The notes below the pieces were generated by a model that was given only the letters and a program-made list of their open reading frames with translations, did no database searches and was not told the origin of the DNA. 20,483 bases of DNA, taken from the NCBI GenBank assembly GCA_028693695.1, contig JAQUUV010000011.1, positions 2,320 to 22,802 on the forward strand, in the 5' to 3' direction. Both the position numbers and the translations under genes were made by a program. This stretch comes from Syntrophomonas sp. (lineage in GTDB: Bacteria > Bacillota > Syntrophomonadia > Syntrophomonadales > Syntrophomonadaceae). Shown here piece after piece: positions 8,206 through 16,177 of this stretch (positions within the stretch are counted from its first letter, which is position 1; every line of letters begins with the position of its first letter).

Positions 8206-9453
8206 CTACTTAATTCTGAGACGCATGTAGTTTAACAAATCCGTGCTGTACTCATTGTCAGATGCTTGGGTTGCAAACGAATCAAGCATAACGAAGAGAC
8301 GTTCTCGGCCATTTTCTTCTTCCATTACGTCTAGTGGGGTTTTGTCGTCCAACTCCCGATGCGGAGTATGAAGCCAGCGTTCTGTTTCCTGATCTTTGAC
8401 TACGCTGTACCAGATATGATCAAATTCGGGCGTTGGAGGTTGGAACAGGAAGAGACTATGCACGATCTTCCAATTACCTTGAGGAACTAATTTCTTTAAC
8501 AAGCCTTCCATAAGCAGGACATCATTAAGTATATCAGCATAGCTTATTAGATATTCACTATTGACCCCAATGCGGGCATTACCTAAGTTATCCCGAAGGT
8601 CATACCAGCGTATGCCTCCGGTTTCATGTGCAAAATTGCAGGCTTCCGAATGATCCAAAGCTACGATTAAATCCGGTATATTATTTTCCAGACGTACGAC
8701 GCGAATATCGTTCAAGCGCATTAGAGCCTTATGATTGGCATGTTCAAAAAGGGCGAAGAGGATTTCACCATTATACTTAAGGAGAGCGGAAAGCTCTTCT
8801 CCTTCTTGAAGCTTTTGTAAATAATTTATATGTTTGCTGATAAATTCTCCCTGGCCATCATCATTTTTCAGCATGAGTACCATTCCGGAAAAAACGTTAC
8901 CTAGAGGCAGAGCAACTAGGCGACCCAGAAGCAAAGGACGATTTGCACCGATTTCCATATCCAGGGCTTCTTTTAATAGAATCTGTTCTTCCTGACCAGT
9001 AATGAAATCCCTTACCCGCAAGCCGTTGCTTTCTATTCCTACAGGCTCATATATCGAAAGGTAAGAGTTGTTCAACGCTTGTAGGCATTCCCGTAGGGGT
9101 TGTTCCATAAAATCTCCGTTTTCACGCAAATACTCGCTACTAAATGTTTCGCCCTCACTATCGGTCATATCAAACCAAAGCCAATCAGAGAAAAAAGACT
9201 CTTGTTCCTGCGGAAGGTAGTGGGTGGTACACAAACGCAGGAATCGATCCTGAAGAGATTTTCTCATTTTTTTTATTTGGGAGCTATAGTGCTGGTCCAG
9301 CTTGAGTTTTATAGTGGAAATCAACTGGCTATAGAGGTCAAAGGGTTTTTCATTACCTTCTATAATACCCTCCAAACCCAGGCAACAATTTTTATGTTTT
9401 TTCCCGCTGCCACAGGGGCAGGGGTCATTTCTACCGATTTTTGATTTATGCAT
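8206..9453 (-). CDS. SEC-C zinc-motif protein of unknown function
   Basis: This is the only minus-strand gene in the window. The N-terminus carries a complete SEC-C motif, CPCGSGKKHKNCC, with Cys12, Cys14, Cys23 and Cys24 as likely zinc ligands. The same motif closes SecA, where it binds zinc and contacts SecB or the ribosome, but here it opens the protein and no SecA ATPase domain follows. The remaining roughly 390 residues are soluble, rich in acidic and aromatic residues, with no transmembrane segment, signal peptide or nucleotide-binding motif that I can recognise. The 415-residue protein starts at an ATG with an excellent GAGGAGGA site just upstream on its own strand. It is convergent with engB and divergent from valS, so it is probably monocistronic. 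I cannot assign a function; products with this motif are often mis-named SecA. Confidence 0.85.
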   Translation of the reverse strand: MHKSKIGRNDPCPCGSGKKHKNCCLGLEGIIEGNEKPFDLYSQLISTIKLKLDQHYSSQIKKMRKSLQDRFLRLCTTHYLPQEQESFFSDWLWFDMTDSEGETFSSEYLRENGDFMEQPLRECLQALNNSYLSIYEPVGIESNGLRVRDFITGQEEQILLKEALDMEIGANRPLLLGRLVALPLGNVFSGMVLMLKNDDGQGEFISKHINYLQKLQEGEELSALLKYNGEILFALFEHANHKALMRLNDIRVVRLENNIPDLIVALDHSEACNFAHETGGIRWYDLRDNLGNARIGVNSEYLISYADILNDVLLMEGLLKKLVPQGNWKIVHSLFLFQPPTPEFDHIWYSVVKDQETERWLHTPHRELDDKTPLDVMEEENGRERLFVMLDSFATQASDNEYSTDLLNYMRLRIK

Positions 9454-9522
9454 ATCTTCCTCCTCGTATGGTAGTATGTATAAGAAAATAAATGGGTAAA
9501 TTTTTCTCTACTCTGCCAATTA

Positions 9523-9578
9523 GCTTAGCATAGCATGGCTTCTTAGACAAGAAAGATCAACTATGACTTGCGCTAAGC
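9523..9578. repeat. Nested inverted repeats in the SEC-C gene/valS divergent region
   Basis: Three sets of complementary arms are nested: GCTTAGC (9523-9529) with GCTAAGC (9572-9578), ATAG (9530-9533) with CTAT (9561-9564), and TTCTT (9540-9544) with AAGAA (9549-9553) around an AGAC loop. Together they could fold an imperfect hairpin in RNA from either strand, or mark a protein site. The right outer arm overlaps the candidate valS -35. The rest of the 187-base gap shows no gene. Confidence 0.35.
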
Positions 9579-9597
9579 GTTATTTATTAAGTAAAAT
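9568..9597 (+). promoter_or_regulatory. Candidate promoter of valS-folC
   Basis: TTGCGC (9568-9573) and TAAAAT (9592-9597; five of six -10 bases) are 18 bases apart, putting the start of transcription near 9604 and leaving a leader of about 37 bases. The -35 is weak. A leader this short could not hold a T-box, and no T-box antiterminator sequence is seen. Confidence 0.35.
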
Positions 9598-9640
9598 CTA
9601 GGTTATACAATTCAAGGTCTTAAACGAGGAGGTCAATTGG

Positions 9641-12295
9641 ATGTCAATCGGAACAAGTTTAGCCAGCGTATATGATCCTGAAAAGGTAGAGGGCAAGTGG
9701 TATGAGTATTGGAAAAGCCAGAACTACTTTGCTCCTAGCGATGACTTTAGTAAAAAGCACTTTTCCATCGTAATGCCGCCGCCTAATGTAACTGGGCAGC
9801 TACATCTTGGACATGCTCTGGATAATACCCTGCAGGATATACTGGCTCGCTGGCGTAGGATGCAAGGCTATAACACCTTGTGGGTTCCGGGGACTGATCA
9901 TGCGGGAATTGCCACCCAGGCTCGGGTAGAGGAGAATCTGGCCAGTGAAGGTTTGAAGAGGCGTGATTTGGGCCGGGAGAAGTTTTTGGAACGGGTATGG
10001 GAATGGAAGCGATTGTATGGCGATCGTATTACCAAACAACTTAGTTTGTTGGGCTCATCCTGCGATTGGAGCCGGGAGAGATTTACTATGGATGAGGGCT
10101 GTTCCCAGGCAGTACGGGAGGTATTTGTAAACCTGTATGAGAAGGGCCTTATCTACCGGGGGAACTATATTATCAACTGGTGCCCGAAATGCATGACCGC
10201 TATTTCTGACATTGAGGTAGAGCATGCCGACAGTGATGGTCACCTCTGGCATATCAAATACCCCATTGAAGATTCTGATGAGTTCTTAGTAGTAGCAACG
10301 ACCAGACCGGAAACCATGCTGGGTGATACGGGTGTGGCAGTACATCCTGGAGATGAACGGTACAGCCATCTGATAGGCAAAAATGTGGTGCTCCCGCTGA
10401 TGGGGCGGAAAATTCCTATCTTTGAGGATCATTATGTCGATCGGGAATTTGGCACAGGAGCGGTAAAGGTTACACCTGCACATGACCCTAACGATTTTGA
10501 TATGGGACTGCGCCATAATCTGGAACAAATCGTGGTTATGACCGCAGATGCCTCAATGAATGAAAATGCAGGAGCTTATGCGGGTCTTGAACGACAGGAA
10601 TGCCGCCAACAGGTGGTGAAGGATTTGGAGGCCGGAGGCTACCTGGTGAAGATTGAGGAACATCAGCATGCAGTGGGACATTGCCAGCGTTGCGATACGA
10701 TTATCGAACCAATGGTTTCCCTGCAGTGGTTCGTAAAAATGAAGCCTTTAGCTGAGCCAGCCATACAAAAGGTAGTGGATGGAGAAATTCGTTTTATTCC
10801 TGAACGTTTCACTAAAACCTATACCAACTGGATGGAAAACATCCGAGATTGGTGCATATCCCGGCAACTATGGTGGGGACACCGTATCCCGGTGTGGTAC
10901 TGCCAGGACTGCGGGGAAGTAATTTGCAGCCGGGAGAATCCCACATCATGTCCCGCCTGTAGTTCCAGTGAACTTAAGCAGGATGAAGATGTATTGGACA
11001 CCTGGTTTTCTAGTGCTTTGTGGCCTTTTTCTACCCTGGGATGGCCGAATGACAGCGCGGACATGCAGCATTTTTATCCCACCAGCGTGCTGGTTACAGG
11101 GAGGGATATTATCTTTTTCTGGGTGGCTCGAATGATCTTCTCCGGTATCGAACAAACCGGAAAAGTGCCCTTTCACGAAGTGAACATCCACGGTCTGATT
11201 CTTGATGGGCAGGGTCGTAAGATGAGTAAGTCTTTAGGCAATGGAATTGATCCTATAGAAGTTATTGAAAAATACGGGGCAGATACTTTGCGGTTCTCTA
11301 TGATTACCGGGGTTACGCCTGGAAATGATGTGCGTTTCCAATGGGACAAGGTGGAGAATACCCGTAATTTCTCTAATAAAGTATGGAATGCATCCCGATT
11401 TGTCCTGATGAATATGGAAGAATTCGAACCGATTAAGGTGGAAAAAGATGAACTGACCTTGGCAGATCGCTGGATTATCTCCCGTCTAAACCTGAAAATT
11501 AAAGAAATAACTGACCTTCTGGAGCGATATGAATTGGGCGAGGCCGCCCGAGGCATGTATGATTTTATCTGGGATGAATTTTGCGATTGGTATATCGAAC
11601 TGGCCAAACCCCGACTCTTCCATCCTGCTAACGGACGGGAGAAAGCAGTGGTGCAAACTGTGTTACTAGATGTGCTCATGGGGATATTGAAATTACTTCA
11701 TCCTTTTATGCCATTTATCACCGAAGAAATATATCAATACTTACCCGGACACAATGAAACTATAATGTTGGAGTCTTGGCCGATTATGGATCAGAGTCTG
11801 GTGGAACCGGAAGCTGTAGAGCAGATGCAGGCCATAATGGGAGCAATTCGCGCAATACGTAATATTCGAGCGGAGTTTAATTTAAGTCATAGTGCACCAG
11901 TTAAAGTAATTATGCTGTTTAAGGATGGCCACGGGATGAAGTGGTTTGAGGATTACGGAAGCTATATTAAAGACCTAGCTAAAGTTAGCGAACTACAGTT
12001 GGTTTTGGAGCTTATAGAGAAGCCACGCCAGGCAGTTTCTGCACTGCTTTCCTTTGCCGAGCTCTATGTACCTCTCGAAGGGGTTATTGATGTTGATAAG
12101 GAAATAGGCCGGCTGGAGAAAGAACTTAAGATTACTGGAGTGGATATTGATAGAGCTGGGGCCAAGCTGATTAACGAAAAATTCCTAGCCAAAGCGCCAC
12201 CGGATGTAATCGAAAAGGAAAAGGGTAAAATAGAAGAAGCCATGCTCAGGAAAGAGGGGATATTACAACGCTTACAGATATTAAGAGGAGAGTAG
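9641..12295 (+). CDS. valS: Valyl-tRNA synthetase
   Basis: ValS charges tRNA-Val with valine and hydrolyses mischarged threonyl-tRNA-Val. It is a class I synthetase of 884 residues, the normal bacterial size. The ATP-binding HIGH motif reads HLGH at 55-58 after MPPPNVTGQL. The CP1 editing domain includes TTRPETM at 220-226 and GTGAVKVTPAHDPNDF. KMSKS is at 527-531. Cysteine pairs (CPKC, CQRC and a CxxC cluster near 420-445) may bind zinc. The anticodon-binding helical domain follows, then the ValS-specific C-terminal coiled coil from about residue 818 to the end. The ATG is preceded by GAGGAGGT (9626-9633), so the start is firm. folC begins eight bases after the stop, as in Bacillus and many Clostridia. 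Confidence 0.98.
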   Translation: MSIGTSLASVYDPEKVEGKWYEYWKSQNYFAPSDDFSKKHFSIVMPPPNVTGQLHLGHALDNTLQDILARWRRMQGYNTLWVPGTDHAGIATQARVEENLASEGLKRRDLGREKFLERVWEWKRLYGDRITKQLSLLGSSCDWSRERFTMDEGCSQAVREVFVNLYEKGLIYRGNYIINWCPKCMTAISDIEVEHADSDGHLWHIKYPIEDSDEFLVVATTRPETMLGDTGVAVHPGDERYSHLIGKNVVLPLMGRKIPIFEDHYVDREFGTGAVKVTPAHDPNDFDMGLRHNLEQIVVMTADASMNENAGAYAGLERQECRQQVVKDLEAGGYLVKIEEHQHAVGHCQRCDTIIEPMVSLQWFVKMKPLAEPAIQKVVDGEIRFIPERFTKTYTNWMENIRDWCISRQLWWGHRIPVWYCQDCGEVICSRENPTSCPACSSSELKQDEDVLDTWFSSALWPFSTLGWPNDSADMQHFYPTSVLVTGRDIIFFWVARMIFSGIEQTGKVPFHEVNIHGLILDGQGRKMSKSLGNGIDPIEVIEKYGADTLRFSMITGVTPGNDVRFQWDKVENTRNFSNKVWNASRFVLMNMEEFEPIKVEKDELTLADRWIISRLNLKIKEITDLLERYELGEAARGMYDFIWDEFCDWYIELAKPRLFHPANGREKAVVQTVLLDVLMGILKLLHPFMPFITEEIYQYLPGHNETIMLESWPIMDQSLVEPEAVEQMQAIMGAIRAIRNIRAEFNLSHSAPVKVIMLFKDGHGMKWFEDYGSYIKDLAKVSELQLVLELIEKPRQAVSALLSFAELYVPLEGVIDVDKEIGRLEKELKITGVDIDRAGAKLINEKFLAKAPPDVIEKEKGKIEEAMLRKEGILQRLQILRGE

Positions 12296-12303
12296 AAGAG
12301 CGT

Positions 12304-13584
12304 TTGCAAGAATTGACCACTTTAGGTAGTAGGCCGGGGCTGGAGCGTATAGAGAGTCTACTAGAAGAAATGGGAAACCCCCAGCAGGAACTTAAATGCG
12401 TGCATGTTGCCGGAACCAATGGTAAGGGATCTACTTCTCTTATCATAGCAGATATTTTAATAAAAGCCGGGTACCGGGTGGGGCGATTTTCTTCGCCCCA
12501 CCTGCATTCATATTTCGAAAGATTTACGATTGATGGCCAGGAGATAGGTGCAGAGGCGTTTCAATCAATTTTGGATGGTATAGAAAAACATATCCGGGTG
12601 ATGCTAGAAAGAGACAAGCTCCATCCTACTGAATTTGAAGTCTTGACTGCGGTAGCTTTTCAATATTTCCGAGATGAAGGGGTAGACGTGGCAGTACTGG
12701 AAGTCGGTATGGGAGGAAGCTATGACTCCACTAATGTGATAATTCCGTTGGTGGCAGTTATTACGGGGGTGGATTTTGACCATACCGCCTACCTGGGTAC
12801 CAGCCTGGAAGAGATTGCGTCCAACAAGGCCGGTATCATAAAGGCAGGTGTACCAGTGGTAGCTGGTCTAATGGAGGAGAAGGCTTGGCGGGTCGTGAAC
12901 AACCGAGCCAGAAGCATGGGGGCTAAATTACTTGAGAGTTCACAAACCAGAGTAAGCCGTGTGGGTAATCCTAATCTACAAGATCAAGTAATTAACATTG
13001 AAGGCATAGGAATTAGTATGCAAGGGGTGAGATTTACACTGCGAGGCGATTATCAGCTTCAAAATTTGGCGACTGCTCTCACCGCTCTTCAAATTATAAA
13101 GGAAAAGGGTTATCGGGTGGAGGAGCAAAGCATCAGGGGTTCACTGCTTAATCTGAAGATGCCCGGTAGGCTGGAAGTAATACAGCAGAATCCCTTGGTT
13201 ATAGCTGATGCCGCCCATAATCCTCAGGGGGCTAAGGCTTTGGCAGATTCTTTGGATACTCTTTTGCCTGATCGAAAAAAAGTGCTAGTGCTTGGTTTGG
13301 TAAATGATAAAGAGCGGGATGGCATAATACAGGCTCTGGGCAGGAATACCCGGTCTGCGGTAGTGACACGACCCCAGGGTCCAAGGGGAAGCGCTTGGAA
13401 AGAGGTGAAAGCGCGTTGGCAGCAAGTTTTTCCCGATATACCAGTAGTTGAAGTGGAAAGTATACCGGGGGCGGTAGCCAGGGGACTGGAAATGATGCAA
13501 AAGGATGATTATATGGTAGTAACAGGCTCATTCTATGTGCTCGATCAAGCACGTCGAATATTTATCAACCTGCAGGGATGCTAG
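12304..13584 (+). CDS. folC: Folylpolyglutamate synthase / dihydrofolate synthase
   Basis: FolC adds glutamates to folates, and in many bacteria also makes dihydrofolate from dihydropteroate. It is a Mur-ligase-type enzyme. The P-loop GTNGKGS is at 37-43, with FSSPHLHSYFERF at 62-74, EVGMGG at 133-138, DFDH at 157-160, the NKAGIIK segment holding the likely carbamylated lysine near 175, and ADAAHNPQGA near 303. The start is TTG. In-frame sequence upstream is open only back to 12229 and holds no ATG, GTG or other TTG, so this TTG is the first usable codon. GGAG (12287-12290) lies a rather long 13 bases before it. Family members often carry several more N-terminal residues, and the upstream codons (VEERLQELTTLG) resemble such an extension, so an unusual ATT start at 12280 cannot be wholly excluded. 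It is cotranscribed with valS. Confidence 0.94.
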   Translation: MQELTTLGSRPGLERIESLLEEMGNPQQELKCVHVAGTNGKGSTSLIIADILIKAGYRVGRFSSPHLHSYFERFTIDGQEIGAEAFQSILDGIEKHIRVMLERDKLHPTEFEVLTAVAFQYFRDEGVDVAVLEVGMGGSYDSTNVIIPLVAVITGVDFDHTAYLGTSLEEIASNKAGIIKAGVPVVAGLMEEKAWRVVNNRARSMGAKLLESSQTRVSRVGNPNLQDQVINIEGIGISMQGVRFTLRGDYQLQNLATALTALQIIKEKGYRVEEQSIRGSLLNLKMPGRLEVIQQNPLVIADAAHNPQGAKALADSLDTLLPDRKKVLVLGLVNDKERDGIIQALGRNTRSAVVTRPQGPRGSAWKEVKARWQQVFPDIPVVEVESIPGAVARGLEMMQKDDYMVVTGSFYVLDQARRIFINLQGC

Positions 13585-13619
13585 CTTAAATGACGAAGTA
13601 TAGGGTGAGAATTCACAGC

Positions 13620-13639
13620 AAATGACTAGTTCATTTTTT
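13620..13639 (+). terminator. Weak candidate terminator after folC
   Basis: AAATGA (13620-13625) and TCATTT (13631-13636) pair around CTAGT and run into six consecutive T (13634-13639). The stem is short and A+T-rich, so this is a weak rho-independent signal, 36 bases past the folC stop. A longer-range AGGGATG/CATCCCT pairing (13574-13580 with 13642-13648) also encloses it. Confidence 0.4.
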
Positions 13640-13653
13640 CACATCCCTCATAA

Positions 13654-13696
13654 TTAACAGTTTCTTAACATCTCTTACTAAGAGTCTTGATATAAT
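13654..13696 (+). promoter_or_regulatory. PhoP-box-like tandem repeats and promoter of the phosphate operon
   Basis: Two exact copies of TTAACA (13654-13659 and 13665-13670) are spaced by five bases, followed by a degenerate third, TTACTA (13675-13680). This is the arrangement of Firmicute PhoP boxes, TT(A/T/C)A(C/T)A repeated about every 11 bases. A perfect TATAAT -10 lies at 13691-13696 without a good -35 at 17 bases, as expected of an activated promoter. With a start near 13703 the repeats cover about -49 to -23. A CTCTT-ACT-AAGAG inverted repeat (13672-13684) lies just ahead of the -10. Confidence 0.65.
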
Positions 13697-13738
13697 TATT
13701 ATAGGTGTATGTAAACATTTATTTAGGGAGGTATTGAT

Positions 13739-14371
13739 TTGGGTTTTAAGTTAAAGCCCCAGGATGATCGTTTTTACCATTATTTTGAAGAGGCTTCCGA
13801 GGCCATAAGCGAAGCTACCCAGATATTAAAGGGATACTTTGCAGATCGAAGTGATCCGAACGCCAATTTAGAGAGGATTAATGAGGTTGAGCATCGGGGT
13901 GACCGTATATTTGGTGATGTTATGGAACAAATTAATCATTCCTTTGTTACTCCTTTCGATCGGGAGGATATTCTGGCGCTGGCCCAGTCACTAAATCAGG
14001 TATTGGATCACATTCAAGGGATTATGGAAAAAATGGTGATTTACAAGTGTGAACAACCTAGAGAAAAATATATTCCAGCTCTGGTGAATGTTCTAGAAGA
14101 GGCCTCTAAAGAGATAAAAAAAGCAGTATTAAATTTACGGGATGTGAAGGTCAATCATGAAAAGATCATTGCATCCTGTGAAATAATCCGGGGTCATGAA
14201 CATGAAGGAGACAATTTATACCGGGCAGGAATAGCCCGTTTGTTTGAGCAAACGGACGATGCTATTTATATGCTCAAATGGAAAGAGATATATGAGCACT
14301 TGGAGACTACTCTTGATTATTGTGAAGAGGTCAGTAACGTAATTAAGGGAGTAGCGGTTAAATATGTTTAG
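13739..14371 (+). CDS. DUF47 (PhoU-like) protein, partner of the PiT phosphate transporter
   Basis: This 210-residue protein belongs to the DUF47 family (PhoU-related, formerly annotated as phosphate transport regulator). It is predicted to be all-helical, with acidic and His-containing motifs typical of the family, such as NEVEHRGDRIFGDVMEQINHSFVTPFDREDI near residues 47-78 and IRGHEHEGDNLYR near 149-161, which probably bind metal-phosphate clusters. The family almost always sits beside PiT permeases and modulates their activity at the membrane. The start is TTG, supported by AGGGAGGT (13725-13732) six bases upstream. Its last eight bases overlap the pit start, so translation of the two is probably coupled. 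The upstream PhoP-box-like array suggests induction by phosphate starvation. Confidence 0.93.
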   Translation: MGFKLKPQDDRFYHYFEEASEAISEATQILKGYFADRSDPNANLERINEVEHRGDRIFGDVMEQINHSFVTPFDREDILALAQSLNQVLDHIQGIMEKMVIYKCEQPREKYIPALVNVLEEASKEIKKAVLNLRDVKVNHEKIIASCEIIRGHEHEGDNLYRAGIARLFEQTDDAIYMLKWKEIYEHLETTLDYCEEVSNVIKGVAVKYV

Positions 14372-15353
14372 TCTAGGATGGGTAATTGCTATTGTATTGT
14401 TGGCATTGGTATTTGACTATATTAACGGATTCCACGATACCGCTAATGCGATTGCCACCTCGGTTTCTACTAAGGCTTTATCTCCGCGCGCTGCAATTGG
14501 AGTAGCAGCGAGTTTCAATTTTTTGGGGGCCTTGAGTGGTACAGCAGTAGCGTCTACCATAGGCAAAAACATCGTGGCTCCTCATGATGTTGTTCCCTTG
14601 GTCATTATTGCAGCTCTTTTCGGAGCAATAATCTGGAACCTCTTAACCTGGTATTTTGGTATTCCCAGCAGCTCATCCCATGCGCTGATAGGTGGCTTAA
14701 TAGGTGCCGTTATTGCTAGGAGTGGATCAGGTGCAGTTCTTTGGCAAGGTTTTCTAAATATTTTAGCTGGGCTTATTAGCTCTCCCATCATTGGCCTAGT
14801 GATTGGCAGCATGGTTATGACCGTTCTTTTTTGGGTGTTTAAAGGATCTTCACCGGTGAAAACCAACCTCAAGTTCAGGAGATTGCAGGTATTATCGGCT
14901 TGTATGGCGTCTTTTGCTCATGGCTCTAATGATGCGCAAAAATCAATGGGAATTATAAGCTTGAGCCTCTTAAGCGCTGGAATGATTAGTAGTTTTCATG
15001 TACCCCTCTGGGTCAAGATCGCCTGTGCGCTAGCTATGTCCGCAGGCACTGCGATCGGAGGGTGGAGGATCATCAGAACCATGGGGGGCAAAATATTCCG
15101 CATAGAGCCTATTAACGGTTTTGCGGCTGATTTTACTTCAGCGGCAGTCATATATGGGGCCAGCCTGATGGGGGCTCCAGTAAGTACCACCCATGTGGTT
15201 TCCTCTTCAATCATGGGTGTAGGAGCTGCTAAAAGGTTGAAGGGGGTGCGCTGGATTATAGCCCGTCAGATTATCATCGCCTGGTTTGTGACCATCCCTT
15301 CATCAGCTTTGATGTCTATATTATGTTACCGTTTTTTAATTCTATTTTTTTAG
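14364..15353 (+). CDS. pit: PiT-family inorganic phosphate permease
   Basis: This is a low-affinity inorganic phosphate transporter of the PiT family, usually driven by protons or sodium and often carrying metal-phosphate complexes. The duplicated PiT signatures are both present: DYINGFHDTANAIATSVSTK at 18-37 and FAHGSNDAQKSMG at 184-196. The paired P-loop-like motifs PSSSSHAL (101-108) and APVSTTHV (271-278) are also there. The protein is strongly hydrophobic with about eight to ten membrane spans and no large central loop, making it the compact 329-residue version. The ATG lies within the end of the DUF47 gene. A clear terminator follows, so this is a two-gene operon. The cotransported ion cannot be told from the sequence. 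Confidence 0.95.
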   Translation: MFSLGWVIAIVLLALVFDYINGFHDTANAIATSVSTKALSPRAAIGVAASFNFLGALSGTAVASTIGKNIVAPHDVVPLVIIAALFGAIIWNLLTWYFGIPSSSSHALIGGLIGAVIARSGSGAVLWQGFLNILAGLISSPIIGLVIGSMVMTVLFWVFKGSSPVKTNLKFRRLQVLSACMASFAHGSNDAQKSMGIISLSLLSAGMISSFHVPLWVKIACALAMSAGTAIGGWRIIRTMGGKIFRIEPINGFAADFTSAAVIYGASLMGAPVSTTHVVSSSIMGVGAAKRLKGVRWIIARQIIIAWFVTIPSSALMSILCYRFLILFF

Positions 15354-15382
15354 TCATTGAACTGAATATATAAATTTTACGG

Positions 15383-15413
15383 CTCTACCTGTTATACAGG
15401 GAAGAGTTTTTTT
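15383..15413 (+). terminator. Rho-independent terminator after the phosphate operon
   Basis: CCTG/CAGG (15388-15391 with 15397-15400) closes a TTATA loop, and CTCT/AGAG (15383-15386 with 15403-15406) forms the lower stem across a small internal loop. Seven T follow at 15407-15413. It lies 30 bases after the pit stop. Confidence 0.85.
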
Positions 15414-15422
15414 ATTTGAATG

Positions 15423-15462
15423 GCAAATCTTATTTGCATATTCTTCGATAACATTAGATAAT
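15423..15462 (+). promoter_or_regulatory. rex promoter with an overlapping inverted repeat
   Basis: TTGCAT (-35, 15434-15439) and GATAAT (-10, 15457-15462; five of six) are 17 bases apart. A perfect inverted repeat GCAAAT-CTT-ATTTGC (15423-15437) overlaps the -35, and another ATTTG copy at 15414-15418 can also pair with CAAAT. The repeat does not match the usual Rex site (TTGTGA/TCACAA or clostridial TTGTTAA/TTAACAA halves), so autoregulation by Rex is only a possibility. Confidence 0.5.
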
Positions 15463-15493
15463 AGACATTATTAATAAAAAAGGGGTTGGGAGT

Positions 15494-16123
15494 TTGAAGG
15501 TCTATAAAATTCCTGAGGCCACCGTTATGAGATTATCAATTTACTCCCGACATCTTAAACATTTGCGGGATGAGGGTGTAGAAACGGTTTCATCGGAGGA
15601 AATCGCCAATGGGGTAGGAGTAAGTTCGGCTCAGGTGCGCAAAGACTTAGCTTACTTCGGTGAATTCGGCACTCGTGGAGTAGGCTATAAGGTCGAAGAA
15701 TTGCTCGGGCATTTGATGAAAATATTAGGCTTAGATCAGAAATGGAATGTAATAATGATCGGAGCTGGGAAATTGGGCTCAGCTTTAGCATTGTACGAAG
15801 GTTTCCGCGAAAGAGGATTTGTATTTTGTGCAATTTTAGACGCTGATGAAAAAAAGGTGGGTGAGAAACTGACAGATGTGATCATAGAACCTTTGGGAGT
15901 ATTAGATGCCAGGGTTAAGGAACATGGTATTAATGTAGGAATTGTAACCGTACCTGCTGTCGCTGCCCAAGAAGTTACTGACCGCCTAATAGCTTCAGGC
16001 GTAAAGGCGATTCTTAACTTTTCACCACGGGTGCTTAAAGTGCCTAGTGGGATTGTGCTAAGAAATGTTGATTTGTCAGTAAATTTAGAAGTGTTGAGTT
16101 TTAACCTGTCCTTTAATAGGTAA
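15494..16123 (+). CDS. rex: Redox-sensing transcriptional repressor Rex
   Basis: Rex represses fermentation and respiration genes and lets go of DNA when NADH rises relative to NAD+. The N-terminal winged helix-turn-helix (about 1-78) includes the strongly conserved recognition region SSAQVRKDLAYFGEFGTRG (44-62). The Rossmann domain follows, with the nucleotide-binding glycine motif GAGKLGSAL at 90-98. The C-terminal end DLSVNLEVLSFNL is the domain-swapped helix of the dimer. The 209-residue length is typical. The start is TTG, preceded by AGGGG (15481-15485), and yields a canonical MKVYKIPEATV N-terminus. It is flanked by terminators on both sides and is probably transcribed alone. In a fermentative or syntrophic anaerobe it would be the main reader of NADH load. 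Confidence 0.97.
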   Translation: MKVYKIPEATVMRLSIYSRHLKHLRDEGVETVSSEEIANGVGVSSAQVRKDLAYFGEFGTRGVGYKVEELLGHLMKILGLDQKWNVIMIGAGKLGSALALYEGFRERGFVFCAILDADEKKVGEKLTDVIIEPLGVLDARVKEHGINVGIVTVPAVAAQEVTDRLIASGVKAILNFSPRVLKVPSGIVLRNVDLSVNLEVLSFNLSFNR

Positions 16124-16141
16124 ATATAGTATTATAAGGAA

Positions 16142-16169
16142 AGCTCTCGCTAGGAGGGCTCTCTGTTTT
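16142..16169 (+). terminator. Candidate terminator after rex
   Basis: GCTCTC (16143-16148) pairs with GAGGGC (16154-16159), with one G-T wobble, around a GCTAG loop; one A-T pair extends the base. CTCTGTTTT follows, giving only four T in a row (16166-16169). It lies about 20 bases beyond the rex stop, so a modest terminator is plausible. Confidence 0.5.
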
Positions 16170-16177
16170 AATCGACC

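Noticed and set aside
9100..9444. Plus-strand open frame of 114 codons
   Set aside because: It is the complement of the SEC-C gene, has no ribosome binding site and encodes no recognisable protein.
9454..9640. Possible T-box riboswitch ahead of valS
   Set aside because: The 187-base gap has no AGGGTGGNACCGCG-like antiterminator sequence and no terminator with a T run before the ribosome binding site.
11173..11679. Minus-strand open frame of 168 codons inside valS
   Set aside because: It lies wholly within the well-supported valS coding sequence, and its low-complexity Ser/Arg-rich product is typical of an antisense shadow.
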